Below the pieces are notes generated by a model. That model saw only the letters and a list, made by a program, of their open reading frames with translations, did not search any database and was not told the origin of the DNA. This document shows positions 1-8,898 of a DNA stretch of 64,000 nucleotides, piece by piece. Source of the stretch: Sphaerochaeta globosa str. Buddy (lineage in GTDB: Bacteria; Spirochaetota; Spirochaetia; Sphaerochaetales; Sphaerochaetaceae). The stretch covers positions 1,308,458-1,372,457 of the forward strand of contig NC_015152.1 in the NCBI RefSeq assembly GCF_000190435.1, read 5' to 3'. A program made the translations under genes and the position numbers. The first letter of the stretch is position 1, and each line of letters starts with the position of its first letter.

Positions 1-916
1 GAAGCCTTGCGGTTCTGAAGATGAAATAGGTAAGAATGAATGTATAAAGGCATGCAATGGCTGCACTTTCGGTTGCGGTGAAAACTCCGGTGGCAACTCC
101 GCCCATGATAATGACAATGGTCATCATCGGCAGGATTGCATTAAGCAGAATCTGGATGCATTTGCCCATTTCCAGCGTAAAAAGTGGAGTTGAAATGATC
201 AAGAACGTTTCGGCTTTCTTGGTGTACCTCCATTTTTTGTCCATTGTATTACTGAATTTGAGCCAGCGTACACTATCACCTTTACCGATTCGCATCCCCT
301 CGGGAAAGCGATAGTGGTTGCGAAACAGGAAGCAATAGAGCAAGAGACTCAGCCCAAGGAATATTCCGGGAATGGCACCACCGATGAACATACGGGCAAT
401 CGAGATACCTCCCCCGGCAGCAAGGGCATAAATGACCATGTTATGGCTTGGCGGTATGAGTACTCCTTGACAGGACGTGACGACAGTAAGGCCGACGGAG
501 AACTCGGGGCTGTACCCCTGTTTTACCATCAAGGGAACTACCACAGACCCTAAGGAGGAGACGTCGGCGACCGCCGATCCACTGATACCTCCGAAGAACA
601 TCGAGTCGACGCAGTTCACATACGCCAGTCCGCCCTTGAAGCGGCCGACCACGAGATTTGCCAAATCGATGATTTTGTCCGACACCTTGCCGGCCGACAT
701 GATTTCACCCATCAGAATGAAAAAGGGGATTGCAAGCAAGGTAAAGTTGTTCACTCCATCAATCATCATCCGGACCATGACGGTGAAATTGGTCCCGCTG
801 ATGAAAGCAGAGCACAAGGTGGAGATAAGCAAGGCGAATGTTACCGGGACTTTTACAAACATCAGTACAAAAAAACCACCCAGTAAAACAATGGTTGAAA
901 GTAGTGTTGCATCCAT
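1..916 (-). CDS. dctM: TRAP transporter large permease DctM (3' part cut by window edge)
   Basis: The frame is open from an ATG at 916 to the window edge (305 codons), so the C-terminus is missing. The product is very hydrophobic and carries the DctM signature TGVFTATESAA near the edge, plus an early LLAIPFFILMGEIM segment. In the family, DctM is the 12-helix inner-membrane subunit that moves the substrate delivered by the periplasmic DctP, driven by the Na+ gradient. Its ATG overlaps the dctQ stop by one base (TGATG), implying translational coupling. The substrate cannot be read from sequence. Confidence 0.93.
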   Translation of the reverse strand, partial: MDATLLSTIVLLGGFFVLMFVKVPVTFALLISTLCSAFISGTNFTVMVRMMIDGVNNFTLLAIPFFILMGEIMSAGKVSDKIIDLANLVVGRFKGGLAYVNCVDSMFFGGISGSAVADVSSLGSVVVPLMVKQGYSPEFSVGLTVVTSCQGVLIPPSHNMVIYALAAGGGISIARMFIGGAIPGIFLGLSLLLYCFLFRNHYRFPEGMRIGKGDSVRWLKFSNTMDKKWRYTKKAETFLIISTPLFTLEMGKCIQILLNAILPMMTIVIIMGGVATGVFTATESAAIACLYTFILTYFIFRTARL

Positions 917-1584
917 CACGACCTTCCTTCCGAAACATTTTCATGTTGCTGTTTTACAATTTTCGTGTAGTCCACTTCTTTCTCGGAATACAAAAGTTCT
1001 TCCCGATCTAGGATTCCTGTCAAAAACAGCAATGAGTCGAAGGTCATGACAAACCCGGCAAGCGGAGCGGGAATATATTGGATGAATGTAGGCCAACCAG
1101 TCATCGGAAGGGTTCCAGGCAGACTCATCAAACGTTTTGTATACTGCCATCCATAGACAAGCAGGAACAAGCCACAAAGGAGAATGCAGACATCGGTGAA
1201 AATCACTAGGGCTTTCCGTACCCAGGAGCCTTCTTTGCAGGAGTTGTATAGGATATTTACAGAAATATGCATATGGTCGCGTACTCCGATGGCACACGCG
1301 AGGAAGGCGAACAGCGTGACGAGCAATCGGGGAACTTCCTCCGCCCAGCCGATGCCTGTATTGAACACATACCGCAGGACAACAGTAAGTATTACCAGTA
1401 CCACCATCAATGCCAGTGCGACTTGGGCAATATACAGAATTAGCTTATGGGTCCAGTGATTGAGGGTTCGTAGCAGTTCAGGAATCAAATGCAGCCCTTT
1501 ATGGTCCGCAACATCAACAATCAAATGGTTCGAGACCAGATAGGAACGAACCTTTGATGAGTAAGGTGATTTAGTTTCTCTCAT
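916..1584 (-). CDS. dctQ: TRAP transporter small permease DctQ
   Basis: About 222 residues with four predicted membrane helices, beginning near IAQVALALMVVLVILTVVLR, followed by the family motif WAEEVPRLLVTLFAFLACAIGVR. DctQ is the four-helix partner of DctM. I prefer the start at 1584 (MRETKS), preceded by GAGGGC about 8 bases upstream. A longer frame reaches 1656, but it would run through a strong hairpin (1617-1637) and lacks a good ribosome site. It lies between dctP and dctM and ends one base into dctM. Confidence 0.88.
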   Translation of the reverse strand: MRETKSPYSSKVRSYLVSNHLIVDVADHKGLHLIPELLRTLNHWTHKLILYIAQVALALMVVLVILTVVLRYVFNTGIGWAEEVPRLLVTLFAFLACAIGVRDHMHISVNILYNSCKEGSWVRKALVIFTDVCILLCGLFLLVYGWQYTKRLMSLPGTLPMTGWPTFIQYIPAPLAGFVMTFDSLLFLTGILDREELLYSEKEVDYTKIVKQQHENVSEGRS

Positions 1585-1616
1585 GGACAAGCCCTCACGC
1601 TGTGGGGTATTGCATT

Positions 1617-1637
1617 GGGGGGACATTTCGTCCCCCC
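1617..1637 (-). promoter_or_regulatory. intercistronic hairpin between dctP and dctQ
   Basis: GGGGGGAC and GTCCCCCC form a perfect 8-bp stem around a 5-base loop, directly after the dctP stop codon. No T-run follows, so it is unlikely to be a full terminator. In binding-protein transporters such hairpins often protect the upstream mRNA and raise the binding protein above the permease; that role is inference here. Confidence 0.6.
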
Positions 1638-1659
1638 ATGGTTGTGAAACAGACAAGGC

Positions 1660-2682
1660 TTACTTGAACTGCTTGCCGATTTCCTTGATCTTATTGATGG
1701 TATCAGTGTACGCAGAGCCAAACTCTTGGTACAGCGGAGCCATTTTGCTCTGGAATTCAGCAAAAGCCTCGGGTGAGAGGGAAATGACCGTAGTACCGGC
1801 AGCGCGGACAATCTGCTCCGAGGAAGCCTCTTTCTTGGCCCATTCGGAAATCTCAAATTCCTGGGTCTCTTTAGCAACTTGCTTGATGATCGCCAAGTCT
1901 TCCTTGCTGACCTTTTTCAACGCTTCTACCGAGCCAAGCAGAATTTCTGGAACACGGGTATGCTGGTCAAGAATGTAGTACTTGGCCGCTTCGTAGTCGC
2001 CCATGTTCTGGTAGGTCGGCCAGTTGTTCTCTGCGCCATCGATGACGCCTTGGGTGATGGCAGAGTATACATCGTTCGGTCCAATGCCGGTCACACCGGT
2101 GGCACCGAGCAATTCAACCATGCGAACCATCATCTGATTGTTCTGCATGCGGATCTTCAATCCTTTCATGTCAGCCACTCGATTTACCGGCTTGGTCAGG
2201 TAGAATGAGCGGGAGCCTGCATCGTAGTAGCAAAGGCCGATCAAACCAGACTTGGAAGCCTCGATGTCACTGAGCATCTTTTGTCCGACTTCCCCATTGA
2301 GAACAGCCCACATATGAGCCCCGTTGTTGTACAGATACGGCATCTGTATGGCATTGAGTGCCGGTACATAGCTGGCAACCGGTGAAGCTGAAACACGGGC
2401 AAAGGCGAGATCACCAATCTGCAGGGCTTCGATGGAAGCCGTCTCCTGTCCGTAGAGCGTTCCGCCGGTATAGACTTCAATCTTGACCCTTCCTTGGGTC
2501 TTCTCTTCCACCAAGCGGGCGAATTCATGGTCGGCGAGGGATGTCGGATATCCTTCGGCGTGGACTTCTGATAGTTTAAGGACTACCGGCTTGACTGCAG
2601 CAGCTTCAGGGGCCGCTTGGGCGAACACAAGCACTGAAGCAACGAACAAAAGTACAAACAGAACACTAAGTCGCTTTCTCAT
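1660..2682 (-). CDS. dctP: TRAP transporter substrate-binding protein DctP
   Basis: 340 residues with a clear signal peptide (basic MRKR, hydrophobic core, AQA cleavage region near residue 23). Typical DctP features follow: LKLSEVHAEGYP at the start of the mature part, GLKIRMQNNQMM in the middle and GVIDGAENNWPTY after it, with the conserved Arg and Asn that contact carboxylate ligands. It acts in the periplasm and hands an organic acid or sugar acid to DctQM. GGAGG lies 8 bases before the ATG. It is the first gene of dctPQM and has its own promoter. Confidence 0.95.
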   Translation of the reverse strand: MRKRLSVLFVLLFVASVLVFAQAAPEAAAVKPVVLKLSEVHAEGYPTSLADHEFARLVEEKTQGRVKIEVYTGGTLYGQETASIEALQIGDLAFARVSASPVASYVPALNAIQMPYLYNNGAHMWAVLNGEVGQKMLSDIEASKSGLIGLCYYDAGSRSFYLTKPVNRVADMKGLKIRMQNNQMMVRMVELLGATGVTGIGPNDVYSAITQGVIDGAENNWPTYQNMGDYEAAKYYILDQHTRVPEILLGSVEALKKVSKEDLAIIKQVAKETQEFEISEWAKKEASSEQIVRAAGTTVISLSPEAFAEFQSKMAPLYQEFGSAYTDTINKIKEIGKQFK

Positions 2683-2724
2683 ACCAAATCCTCCATGTGT
2701 GATATTGAATATACATTCAAATAC

Positions 2725-2753
2725 ATAATAGATTTAGCCGAAGCGAACTGCAA
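2725..2753 (-). promoter_or_regulatory. sigma-70-type promoter of dctPQM
   Basis: On the minus strand TTGCAG, a 17-base spacer and TATTAT match the -35 and -10 boxes. An inverted repeat TTGAAT-N4-ATTCAA (2705-2720) lies just downstream and a TGCAACAA copy (2749-2756) overlaps the -35 box. Confidence 0.7.
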
Positions 2754-2811
2754 CAAAAATGCATCTACATAGAAGGACAAAAGCGACATAATTTTGAAAA
2801 AAACCGATATA

Positions 2812-2850
2812 TTGTTGCACTGGCGGAATTGCAGTGAAATATTGCAACAA
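2812..2850. promoter_or_regulatory. inverted repeat upstream of dctP, candidate operator
   Basis: Arms TTGTTGCA and TGCAACAA (8 bp, perfect) enclose a second nested pair, CACTG and CAGTG. It sits about 60 bases upstream of the dctP -35 box. A third TGCAACAA copy overlaps that box, so one regulator may bind all of them. No regulator gene is adjacent. Confidence 0.5.
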
Positions 2851-2874
2851 ATCTGTAGAATGGGAACTGCTGTA

Positions 2875-3459
2875 TTACTTACAGGAATCTGCAAGCATAT
2901 GCGATAGTTGCCTGACCGGCAGACCGATAACAGTCCCTTTGTCTCCTTCAATGTGGTCGACCAGGCTCTGTCCCTTTCCTTGGATCCGATAGGAACCGGC
3001 AGCCCCCATGTACTCCAAGGTATCAAGGTAATTTTCTATTGTTTGATCATCCAGATGCTTGAAATATACCATTGCCCGATCAGTTCCTGTAAGTATGGAT
3101 TGGTTATACCAAAGAGCCCATCCGGAATGTACTTCTTGTGCTTTTGCATTGAATGCGAGCAGCTGGCTTTTCGCTTCTGCTCGATTTTCAGGTTTTCCGA
3201 TGAGCTTGCCTTCAAAAAAAATGAGCGTATCGCAGCAGAGAACCGGCAGACTATAGGCTGGGTGCTCGTTTTGGTAGGCTTGCAGCTTGCGCAGGGCAAG
3301 CATGGCCACCACTTCTGCCGGATTGTTCAAGCTATGTGTCTCATCGCTGTTTGTGGGGTATGGTACCACCTCAATTCCCAGCTCTTCCAGCAAAGCCCTG
3401 CGTGCCACCGACTGGCTTGCAAGGATAACCTTGGGTAACAGGTACGCCAACTCAGGCAA
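2875..3459 (-). CDS. maf: Maf-family nucleotide pyrophosphatase
   Basis: 194 residues. Near the N-terminus VILASQSVARRALLEELG is the Maf phosphate-binding signature (S-x-S-x-R-R). Residues around VLCCDTLIFFEGKLIGKP supply the conserved Asp, and GSYRIQGKGQSLVDHIEGD the C-terminal motif. The family hydrolyses dTTP/UTP or modified nucleotides to monophosphates as house-cleaning enzymes. The ATG lies 8 bases inside the end of the upstream ABC-F gene, so the two are probably co-transcribed. Confidence 0.92.
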   Translation of the reverse strand: MPELAYLLPKVILASQSVARRALLEELGIEVVPYPTNSDETHSLNNPAEVVAMLALRKLQAYQNEHPAYSLPVLCCDTLIFFEGKLIGKPENRAEAKSQLLAFNAKAQEVHSGWALWYNQSILTGTDRAMVYFKHLDDQTIENYLDTLEYMGAAGSYRIQGKGQSLVDHIEGDKGTVIGLPVRQLSHMLADSCK

Positions 3460-5398
3460 GTTCGTCCTCCAATGCTTCTATTTCCATCGTCAGCGAAAGC
3501 CAAGACTCTTCTTCCTGTTCCATAGCCAAATGTAGGTTCTCTTTTTTCTGGACCAGGGCGGTAATCTTTTCGGCATTGCTATAGTTCTCCGCAAGCGCCA
3601 TCAGTTGTTCAGTCTGCTCGATTTTCTCCAAGAGCAATTCGTGGGCTTTCAAGAGCTCATCGCACTGCCTGCGCAACGTACTAAGCCGATTCTTCTTTCG
3701 GTTTGCTTCCTTGTAGGAGAGAGCGGATTTTGCAGCCGGTTCTACGGTACTCGTTGGCACCTTTTTTTTGCGGTCCTCAACCTTTTCCTTCTGTTCAAGC
3801 TTGTAGATGAAGTACTCATAGTCCCCATCGAACAGCTCGGGAGGATTATCTTCAGTCAGATAGAGAATTTTTGTGGCGATATGTTCGATGAAGTAAGAAT
3901 CGTGGCTGACAAAAATCATCGTACCATCGTATTGCTTGAGAGCTTTGAGAAGCATCTCTTTTGCGTTGATGTCCAGATGGTTGGTAGGTTCGTCAAGCAC
4001 CAGCAGATTCACCGGATGCATCAGTATCTTGAGCAGGGCGAGTCTGCTTCGCTCCCCGCCACTGAGTACCGAAACGGATTTGAATACATCATCGCCGCCA
4101 AACAGAAACGAACCGAGGTAATTGCGCAGCTTGGGGAGGTCCGCTGTCGATGCAATGCTGGCGATTTCCTCGAGCACGGTATTTGTGGGCGTAAGGGTCT
4201 TTTCCGTATCCTGGGCAAAATAGCCTACGCTGACATTGCTGCCCAGTCGAACCGTTCCGCTGAATTCTGCATCCTGACCGCTTATGATTCGCAGCAGTGT
4301 GGATTTACCTGCTCCATTCTTTCCCGTCACCGCCAAACGCTCACCTTTGTTCACCAACAGCGAGAAGTCCGAAAAAATTTCGAGGGTGGGGTAGCGCTTT
4401 ACAAGATTTTCAATAATAAGTACATCGTTTCCGCTGTGCGGGGCAGGGGGGAAGCTGAAGGAAAGCTGTTTCAGATGGGATGGCACTTCCACCATATCGA
4501 GTTTCTCAAGCATTTTTATGCGACTTTGCACTTGCTTGCTCTTGGTGGCCTTATACCGAAACTTCTCGATGAACTGCTCAGTTTTCTCCAATTGCTCCTG
4601 CTGCAGCTTGAACGCAGCTTCCAATTGTGCGATTTCCAACTCTCTTTGTTTCACATATTGGGTGTAGTTGCCGCTATAGCGATGCAGTTTGCCTTGGAAG
4701 AGTTCATACACTTCATTGACCGTATCGTCAAGAAATCCTTGGTCGTGGCTGACTATCATCACCCCGCCGTCGAAAACCTTCAGATAGTTCTTCAACCAGT
4801 AACGAGCTTCGATATCCAAATAGTTGGTCGGTTCGTCCAACAACATGATGGTAGGATTTTCCACCAGAATTTTTGCCAGGGCGACACGCATCTGCCATCC
4901 GCCGGAAAACTCCCGGGTCGGGCGATCCATATCCAGAGCTGAGAACCCCAGGCCGAACAGGACTTGCTGGATGAGTTCCTTCCTACTGTAGTACCCGTCA
5001 TTGAGCAATGCTTCCTGGATTTCATGCAGGCGAAGCAAAAGCGTTTCGGTTTTCGCTTCCTCTTTGACGGATGCAAGCTTTGTTTCCAGAACATGCAGCT
5101 CTTCCAGCATTTCATCAAACCGAGCATAGGCTTTCTCGACTTCCTGATAGACAGTCCCGTCCTCAAATACGATGTCGCTTTGCGGCAGGTAGCTGATTCT
5201 CATCCCTTTAGTAGCAGAGAATGCATAATCGTCGGCACTCATGTGGCCGCTGATGACCTTCAGCAGGGTCGACTTGCCGCTTCCATTGCCCCCGGCAAGT
5301 GCACTGCGGCTTTTTTCCGACAACGTAAAGGAGATCTCCGACAAAATATCCCTATCGGCAAAAGCTAATTGGACCCGTTGAACCTGCAAGGTTGCCAC
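3452..5398 (-). CDS. ABC-F family ATPase (Uup/YdiF-like)
   Basis: 648 residues with two ABC ATPase domains and no membrane segments. Walker A is GGNGSGKST at 36-44 and GKNGAGKST at about 359-367. Signature motifs are FSGGW (about 165) and LSGGE (about 445), and both Walker B motifs read LLDEPTN or LVLDEPTN. A charged inter-domain linker (about 245-300) and a C-terminal coiled coil (about 550-648) place it in the Uup-like group. These proteins bind the ribosomal E-site region and relieve stalled translation or, in some members, antibiotic inhibition. It is followed by overlapping maf. Confidence 0.92.
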   Translation of the reverse strand: MATLQVQRVQLAFADRDILSEISFTLSEKSRSALAGGNGSGKSTLLKVISGHMSADDYAFSATKGMRISYLPQSDIVFEDGTVYQEVEKAYARFDEMLEELHVLETKLASVKEEAKTETLLLRLHEIQEALLNDGYYSRKELIQQVLFGLGFSALDMDRPTREFSGGWQMRVALAKILVENPTIMLLDEPTNYLDIEARYWLKNYLKVFDGGVMIVSHDQGFLDDTVNEVYELFQGKLHRYSGNYTQYVKQRELEIAQLEAAFKLQQEQLEKTEQFIEKFRYKATKSKQVQSRIKMLEKLDMVEVPSHLKQLSFSFPPAPHSGNDVLIIENLVKRYPTLEIFSDFSLLVNKGERLAVTGKNGAGKSTLLRIISGQDAEFSGTVRLGSNVSVGYFAQDTEKTLTPTNTVLEEIASIASTADLPKLRNYLGSFLFGGDDVFKSVSVLSGGERSRLALLKILMHPVNLLVLDEPTNHLDINAKEMLLKALKQYDGTMIFVSHDSYFIEHIATKILYLTEDNPPELFDGDYEYFIYKLEQKEKVEDRKKKVPTSTVEPAAKSALSYKEANRKKNRLSTLRRQCDELLKAHELLLEKIEQTEQLMALAENYSNAEKITALVQKKENLHLAMEQEEESWLSLTMEIEALEDELA

Positions 5399-5425
5399 AC
5401 TCGTTCCCCTTTCTCCAAACGGGAG

Positions 5426-5454
5426 TTGAAAAGCCCGTTAAATGACGTTATGAT
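5426..5454 (+). promoter_or_regulatory. promoter of aroDE
   Basis: TTGAAA, a 17-base spacer and TATGAT form a strong sigma-70-type promoter, putting transcription start near 5461 and giving a leader of about 50 bases. Confidence 0.7.
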
Positions 5455-5510
5455 TACCTTAACACAAGCGTGTATTCGGTGACAATCCACCCCAAGTCAG
5501 GAGGTCTTCA

Positions 5511-6995
5511 GTGCTTTGCCTTACACTTACCGGCTCGACCTTGGAGGAGAACCGGGCTTTAGTTGAACGCAACCGCAAATGGATCTCCCTTGCAGAGCTT
5601 CGACTCGACTATTTGCATCCGGATGAACAGAAGATTGCCTCCTCCTTTCCTTCCACCGTCGATGTGCCGGTAATTCTTACCTTGCGGCGCAGCAGTGATG
5701 GTGGATCCTGTACCTTGAGCGAAAAACAGCGGTTGCAACTGCTGTATGAAGCTGCAAAGGGTGATTTCGCCTATGTCGATATCGAAGACGATGTTAAGAA
5801 AACAGACTTGAAGTTCAAGGATCCCCTGTTCGAGCAGAAAGTAGACTTGGAGCAAAGCCTGAAACAACGGCACATAAAAATCATCCGCTCCTACCATAAC
5901 TTTGAGTGCGTTCCCGCCGACATCTTTGGGCGCATCAGCAAGCTCGCCGCAAAAGGGGACATTCCCAAGGTGGCGGTCACTCCCAAAAGCATGATGGATG
6001 TCATTACGCTGTTCAGGGTTGAGCAGGAACTTGCAAATCTCAAAGAGAAAATTGTCATCGGAATGGGTGAATATGGCATTTGCACCCGCATACTGTACAA
6101 GAAGTGCGGCTCTTTTCTCAGCTTCTGCTCCGACAGCCAGGCGGCCCCCGGCCACCTGAGCGCCCAGACTATGAGCACACTGTATCGTGCAGACAAGCTG
6201 GATGAGAAAACCCACATTTTCGGCATCATAGGCAATCCCGTCTATCATACAGCAAGCCCAAAAATCCATAATCCAGGATTTGAGGCCATACGGTACAACG
6301 CTGTCTATGTACCTTTCCTTGTCGATTCGGTGCGTGCCTTCTTCAAGCTGGCCGAAATGTTGCAGATTCACGGTTTCTCCGTGACCGTTCCGCATAAGCG
6401 CAGCGTCCAGCCGTACCTAGGCAGGATTACCCGCGAAGTGAAGCAAATCGGATCGTGCAATACCGTTGTTCGCATCCAGAACATGTGGAAGGGTACAAAT
6501 ACCGATTACTATGGTTTCTTGGCCCCGATCTCCGAGCAACTCGGCAAAGGTGAAATCAAGAACGCCCTGGTCGTCGGGGCCGGGGGGGCTGCAAGGGCCG
6601 TAGTCTGGGCACTGCACAACCACGGGGTGAAGGTTACGATTCTCAATCGCAGCATGGAGCATGCCAGAACGCTTGCCTCTGAAACGATGAGCACGTTCGA
6701 TACACTGGAGAATGCTCACTTGTACAATGGCAACTGTGAGTTGGTTGTGCAGACAACCAGTGTGGGCATGGGCAACCTCGGCAATGAGGAATGCATTCCC
6801 AGTTTCAACTTCACAGGGAAGGAAATTGCCTATGAGTTGGTATACAACCCCAAGGAGACTCTTTTTCTCAAGCGGGCTATGGAAGCGGGGTGTACCATCA
6901 TCGGAGGCTCACAGATGTTGATGGAGCAGGGCAAGCTTCAGTTCGAAGCCTTCACCGGCTACCACTACCCCCATTGGATTCAAGCAGACATCTGA
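5511..6995 (+). CDS. aroDE: bifunctional 3-dehydroquinate dehydratase (type I) / shikimate dehydrogenase
   Basis: 494 residues, a fusion of two shikimate-pathway enzymes. Residues 1 to about 225 are a type I dehydratase, with the catalytic His in IIRSYHNFE and the Schiff-base Lys in PKVAVTP. From about 238 the dehydrogenase begins: GIIGNPVYHTASPKIHN binds shikimate, VTVPHK carries the catalytic Lys, and VVGAGGAARAVVWAL is the NADP-binding loop. The start is GTG, chosen because AGGAGG lies 6 bases upstream. The same fusion is known from plants, chlamydiae and some spirochaetes. aroC and aroK lie on the facing strand. Confidence 0.95.
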   Translation: MLCLTLTGSTLEENRALVERNRKWISLAELRLDYLHPDEQKIASSFPSTVDVPVILTLRRSSDGGSCTLSEKQRLQLLYEAAKGDFAYVDIEDDVKKTDLKFKDPLFEQKVDLEQSLKQRHIKIIRSYHNFECVPADIFGRISKLAAKGDIPKVAVTPKSMMDVITLFRVEQELANLKEKIVIGMGEYGICTRILYKKCGSFLSFCSDSQAAPGHLSAQTMSTLYRADKLDEKTHIFGIIGNPVYHTASPKIHNPGFEAIRYNAVYVPFLVDSVRAFFKLAEMLQIHGFSVTVPHKRSVQPYLGRITREVKQIGSCNTVVRIQNMWKGTNTDYYGFLAPISEQLGKGEIKNALVVGAGGAARAVVWALHNHGVKVTILNRSMEHARTLASETMSTFDTLENAHLYNGNCELVVQTTSVGMGNLGNEECIPSFNFTGKEIAYELVYNPKETLFLKRAMEAGCTIIGGSQMLMEQGKLQFEAFTGYHYPHWIQADI

Positions 6996-6996
6996 T

Positions 6997-8898
6997 TCAG
7001 GAGACATGAAAGCGCACGAAGCGGATAAGGAAGATTTTGCTGATAGGCAGAATCTTCACTTCCATCGTGGGCATGACCGCAACCTTAAGGAGCGCTTCCC
7101 GTTGGACCGTATAGGCTACCTCGAGCGCTTGGACAACCAACTCTTGGTCGGTGAGCTGCAATTGCAGAGCTACATCCTTGCGTCCGACAGCCTGACGGGC
7201 CAGACTTACCTTGCCTTGGTAGTCAAAGCCTCCGGCTTCGATCACCGTATTGATAACCTGGGCAACTATCTGGCTGGGTGAGAGAATCATTTTGGCTTGA
7301 AAACGGTGTAACAAATCTTGTTTCTGGGCACCGGTGAACGGCGCATTCTCAATTGCCTGCCTTAGCTCATCATCGCTGTGTACTGCATGCAGTTCACTCT
7401 GCACCTTGGCCGTAGCCGAAGGGTGGCATCGGGTTGCGCCATCAAGCAAAAGAGTGAGGGAGAGGGAGTTCTGGCGCTTGAGCACTTCAATTTTTTCATA
7501 CGACTTGGTGGAACCTGCCAACAGTCCTGCAGCGGAAAGTATTTGGCGCCAATTCTCTTCAGTATCACGGCGCATGAGAAAAATGGTCGGACTGAGGTTT
7601 CGGTACCGATGCTCAGCAAGGGCGGGAAGATTCTGTACGACATATGCCGTTCTTTCATCACAGCACAGGACAAGACCATCATAGATGCTGATGGCTTGAT
7701 AGCGTTCATGCACCATGCGTAATTGCTTGAGCAGCAAGGTATGCATTGCAGCACTGCTGTTCTCTTTCAGGTACTGCTCGATGTCTGTAAAGGTAAGTCC
7801 CGAATCCAGGGCACAAAGAAAACTCTCCTTGGTCAGATGATACCGTTTCTGGCGGTCGAGTACCTCGATGAAACAGAAGCGGTAGAGAATATCGTTTGCG
7901 TTTCGGCTTCCTAGGTAGCTTATTGTCTGGTCGCTGTCGATCAACAGTGGATTGGGAGGTTGAGCCGCTTCAATATCGGCAACCTTCCAGACTCCGTCCA
8001 GGGTAATCACACCCCAAGTGGAAAGATGGGTCGGCATTTCTGCGTCATAGGGTATGCCATGCTTGATTGAAAGGGAGCGGATCAGAAGTTTCAGGGATTG
8101 TGTATCGACCTGTGCCAATGCCTCAAGGTACGACAGCAGGTCCGAACAGAAGGCAAGGGCATGCTCTTTCTTCAAGGAACTCGATTGGAGGGCAAGCAGC
8201 AAGCATATAAGCTGATGATCATCCAACTGCAGCAATTGCTGGGCCTTGGTGTAATCGATGGTGACTTTTTTGTCGACGGTGATGATGAGCAGTTGTGAAA
8301 GTACGTGGGCAAGTGCGTTGAACAGCTGTTCAAGACGTCCTGCTTCAAAACTTGGGAACAATCGGGTGTACTCTTCACGGAACGCAATCTTCCCTTCTTT
8401 TGCTATGAGTGAGAAATAGGCTCTCAGAAACTCCGGACTACAGTAAGGCGTATTTGCATTCAGTATCTCATTGCTGCCAAATAACGGCCTCAGGCTGCAA
8501 CGTTTGGATAATTCTGCTTCAAGGAGGGGATTGAAAACAAGCTTTCCCTCATCGGTGAGCAAAATCAATCGTTCCTGCAGGTTTGCCACCCGCCTGAGAA
8601 TCGTTCCATAACTATAGGAGCCTTTGAGCAGATCCATGACCACTTCCGAGGCAAGGGGCCCGGTGACAGAAAGCAGGCTGAGTATGACCAAGTCCAGTTC
8701 ATCGAGCAATTCGAGCATCTTCTCTTGATGCGCCTTAAGGCTGAAGAACTGGCAGAGTTTGGCTGTCAGCTGAGGCTTGTGGAACGGTGTACTTACTATT
8801 CCCAAATAATTGCGAGCCAAGTAGAAATACGAGTCTTCACTGTACCGGCCCAGTAAGGCCGAAAATTGCTGTTGTGCATGTTCAGTCAATTCTTCCAT
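6997..8898 (-). CDS. helicase-associated protein, probable XPB partner (PF13625-like)
   Basis: 633 residues, soluble and helix-rich, without Walker motifs. The N-terminal half looks like repeated small winged-helix segments (for example DLVILSLLSVTGPLASEVVMD and HLSTWGVITLDGVWKVADIE). The C-terminal third (about 520-633) resembles the 'helicase conserved C-terminal' family found beside bacterial XPB in actinobacteria. It overlaps the end of the XPB gene by 13 bases. I infer that it modulates the helicase, by analogy with archaeal Bax1 and the actinobacterial pair. The exact family should be confirmed by profile search. Confidence 0.65.
   Translation of the reverse strand: MEELTEHAQQQFSALLGRYSEDSYFYLARNYLGIVSTPFHKPQLTAKLCQFFSLKAHQEKMLELLDELDLVILSLLSVTGPLASEVVMDLLKGSYSYGTILRRVANLQERLILLTDEGKLVFNPLLEAELSKRCSLRPLFGSNEILNANTPYCSPEFLRAYFSLIAKEGKIAFREEYTRLFPSFEAGRLEQLFNALAHVLSQLLIITVDKKVTIDYTKAQQLLQLDDHQLICLLLALQSSSLKKEHALAFCSDLLSYLEALAQVDTQSLKLLIRSLSIKHGIPYDAEMPTHLSTWGVITLDGVWKVADIEAAQPPNPLLIDSDQTISYLGSRNANDILYRFCFIEVLDRQKRYHLTKESFLCALDSGLTFTDIEQYLKENSSAAMHTLLLKQLRMVHERYQAISIYDGLVLCCDERTAYVVQNLPALAEHRYRNLSPTIFLMRRDTEENWRQILSAAGLLAGSTKSYEKIEVLKRQNSLSLTLLLDGATRCHPSATAKVQSELHAVHSDDELRQAIENAPFTGAQKQDLLHRFQAKMILSPSQIVAQVINTVIEAGGFDYQGKVSLARQAVGRKDVALQLQLTDQELVVQALEVAYTVQREALLKVAVMPTMEVKILPISKIFLIRFVRFHVS

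Noticed and set aside
3605-4942. Plus-strand open frame of 445 codons inside the ABC-F gene
   Set aside because: Antisense shadow; the minus-strand ABC-F motifs are complete.
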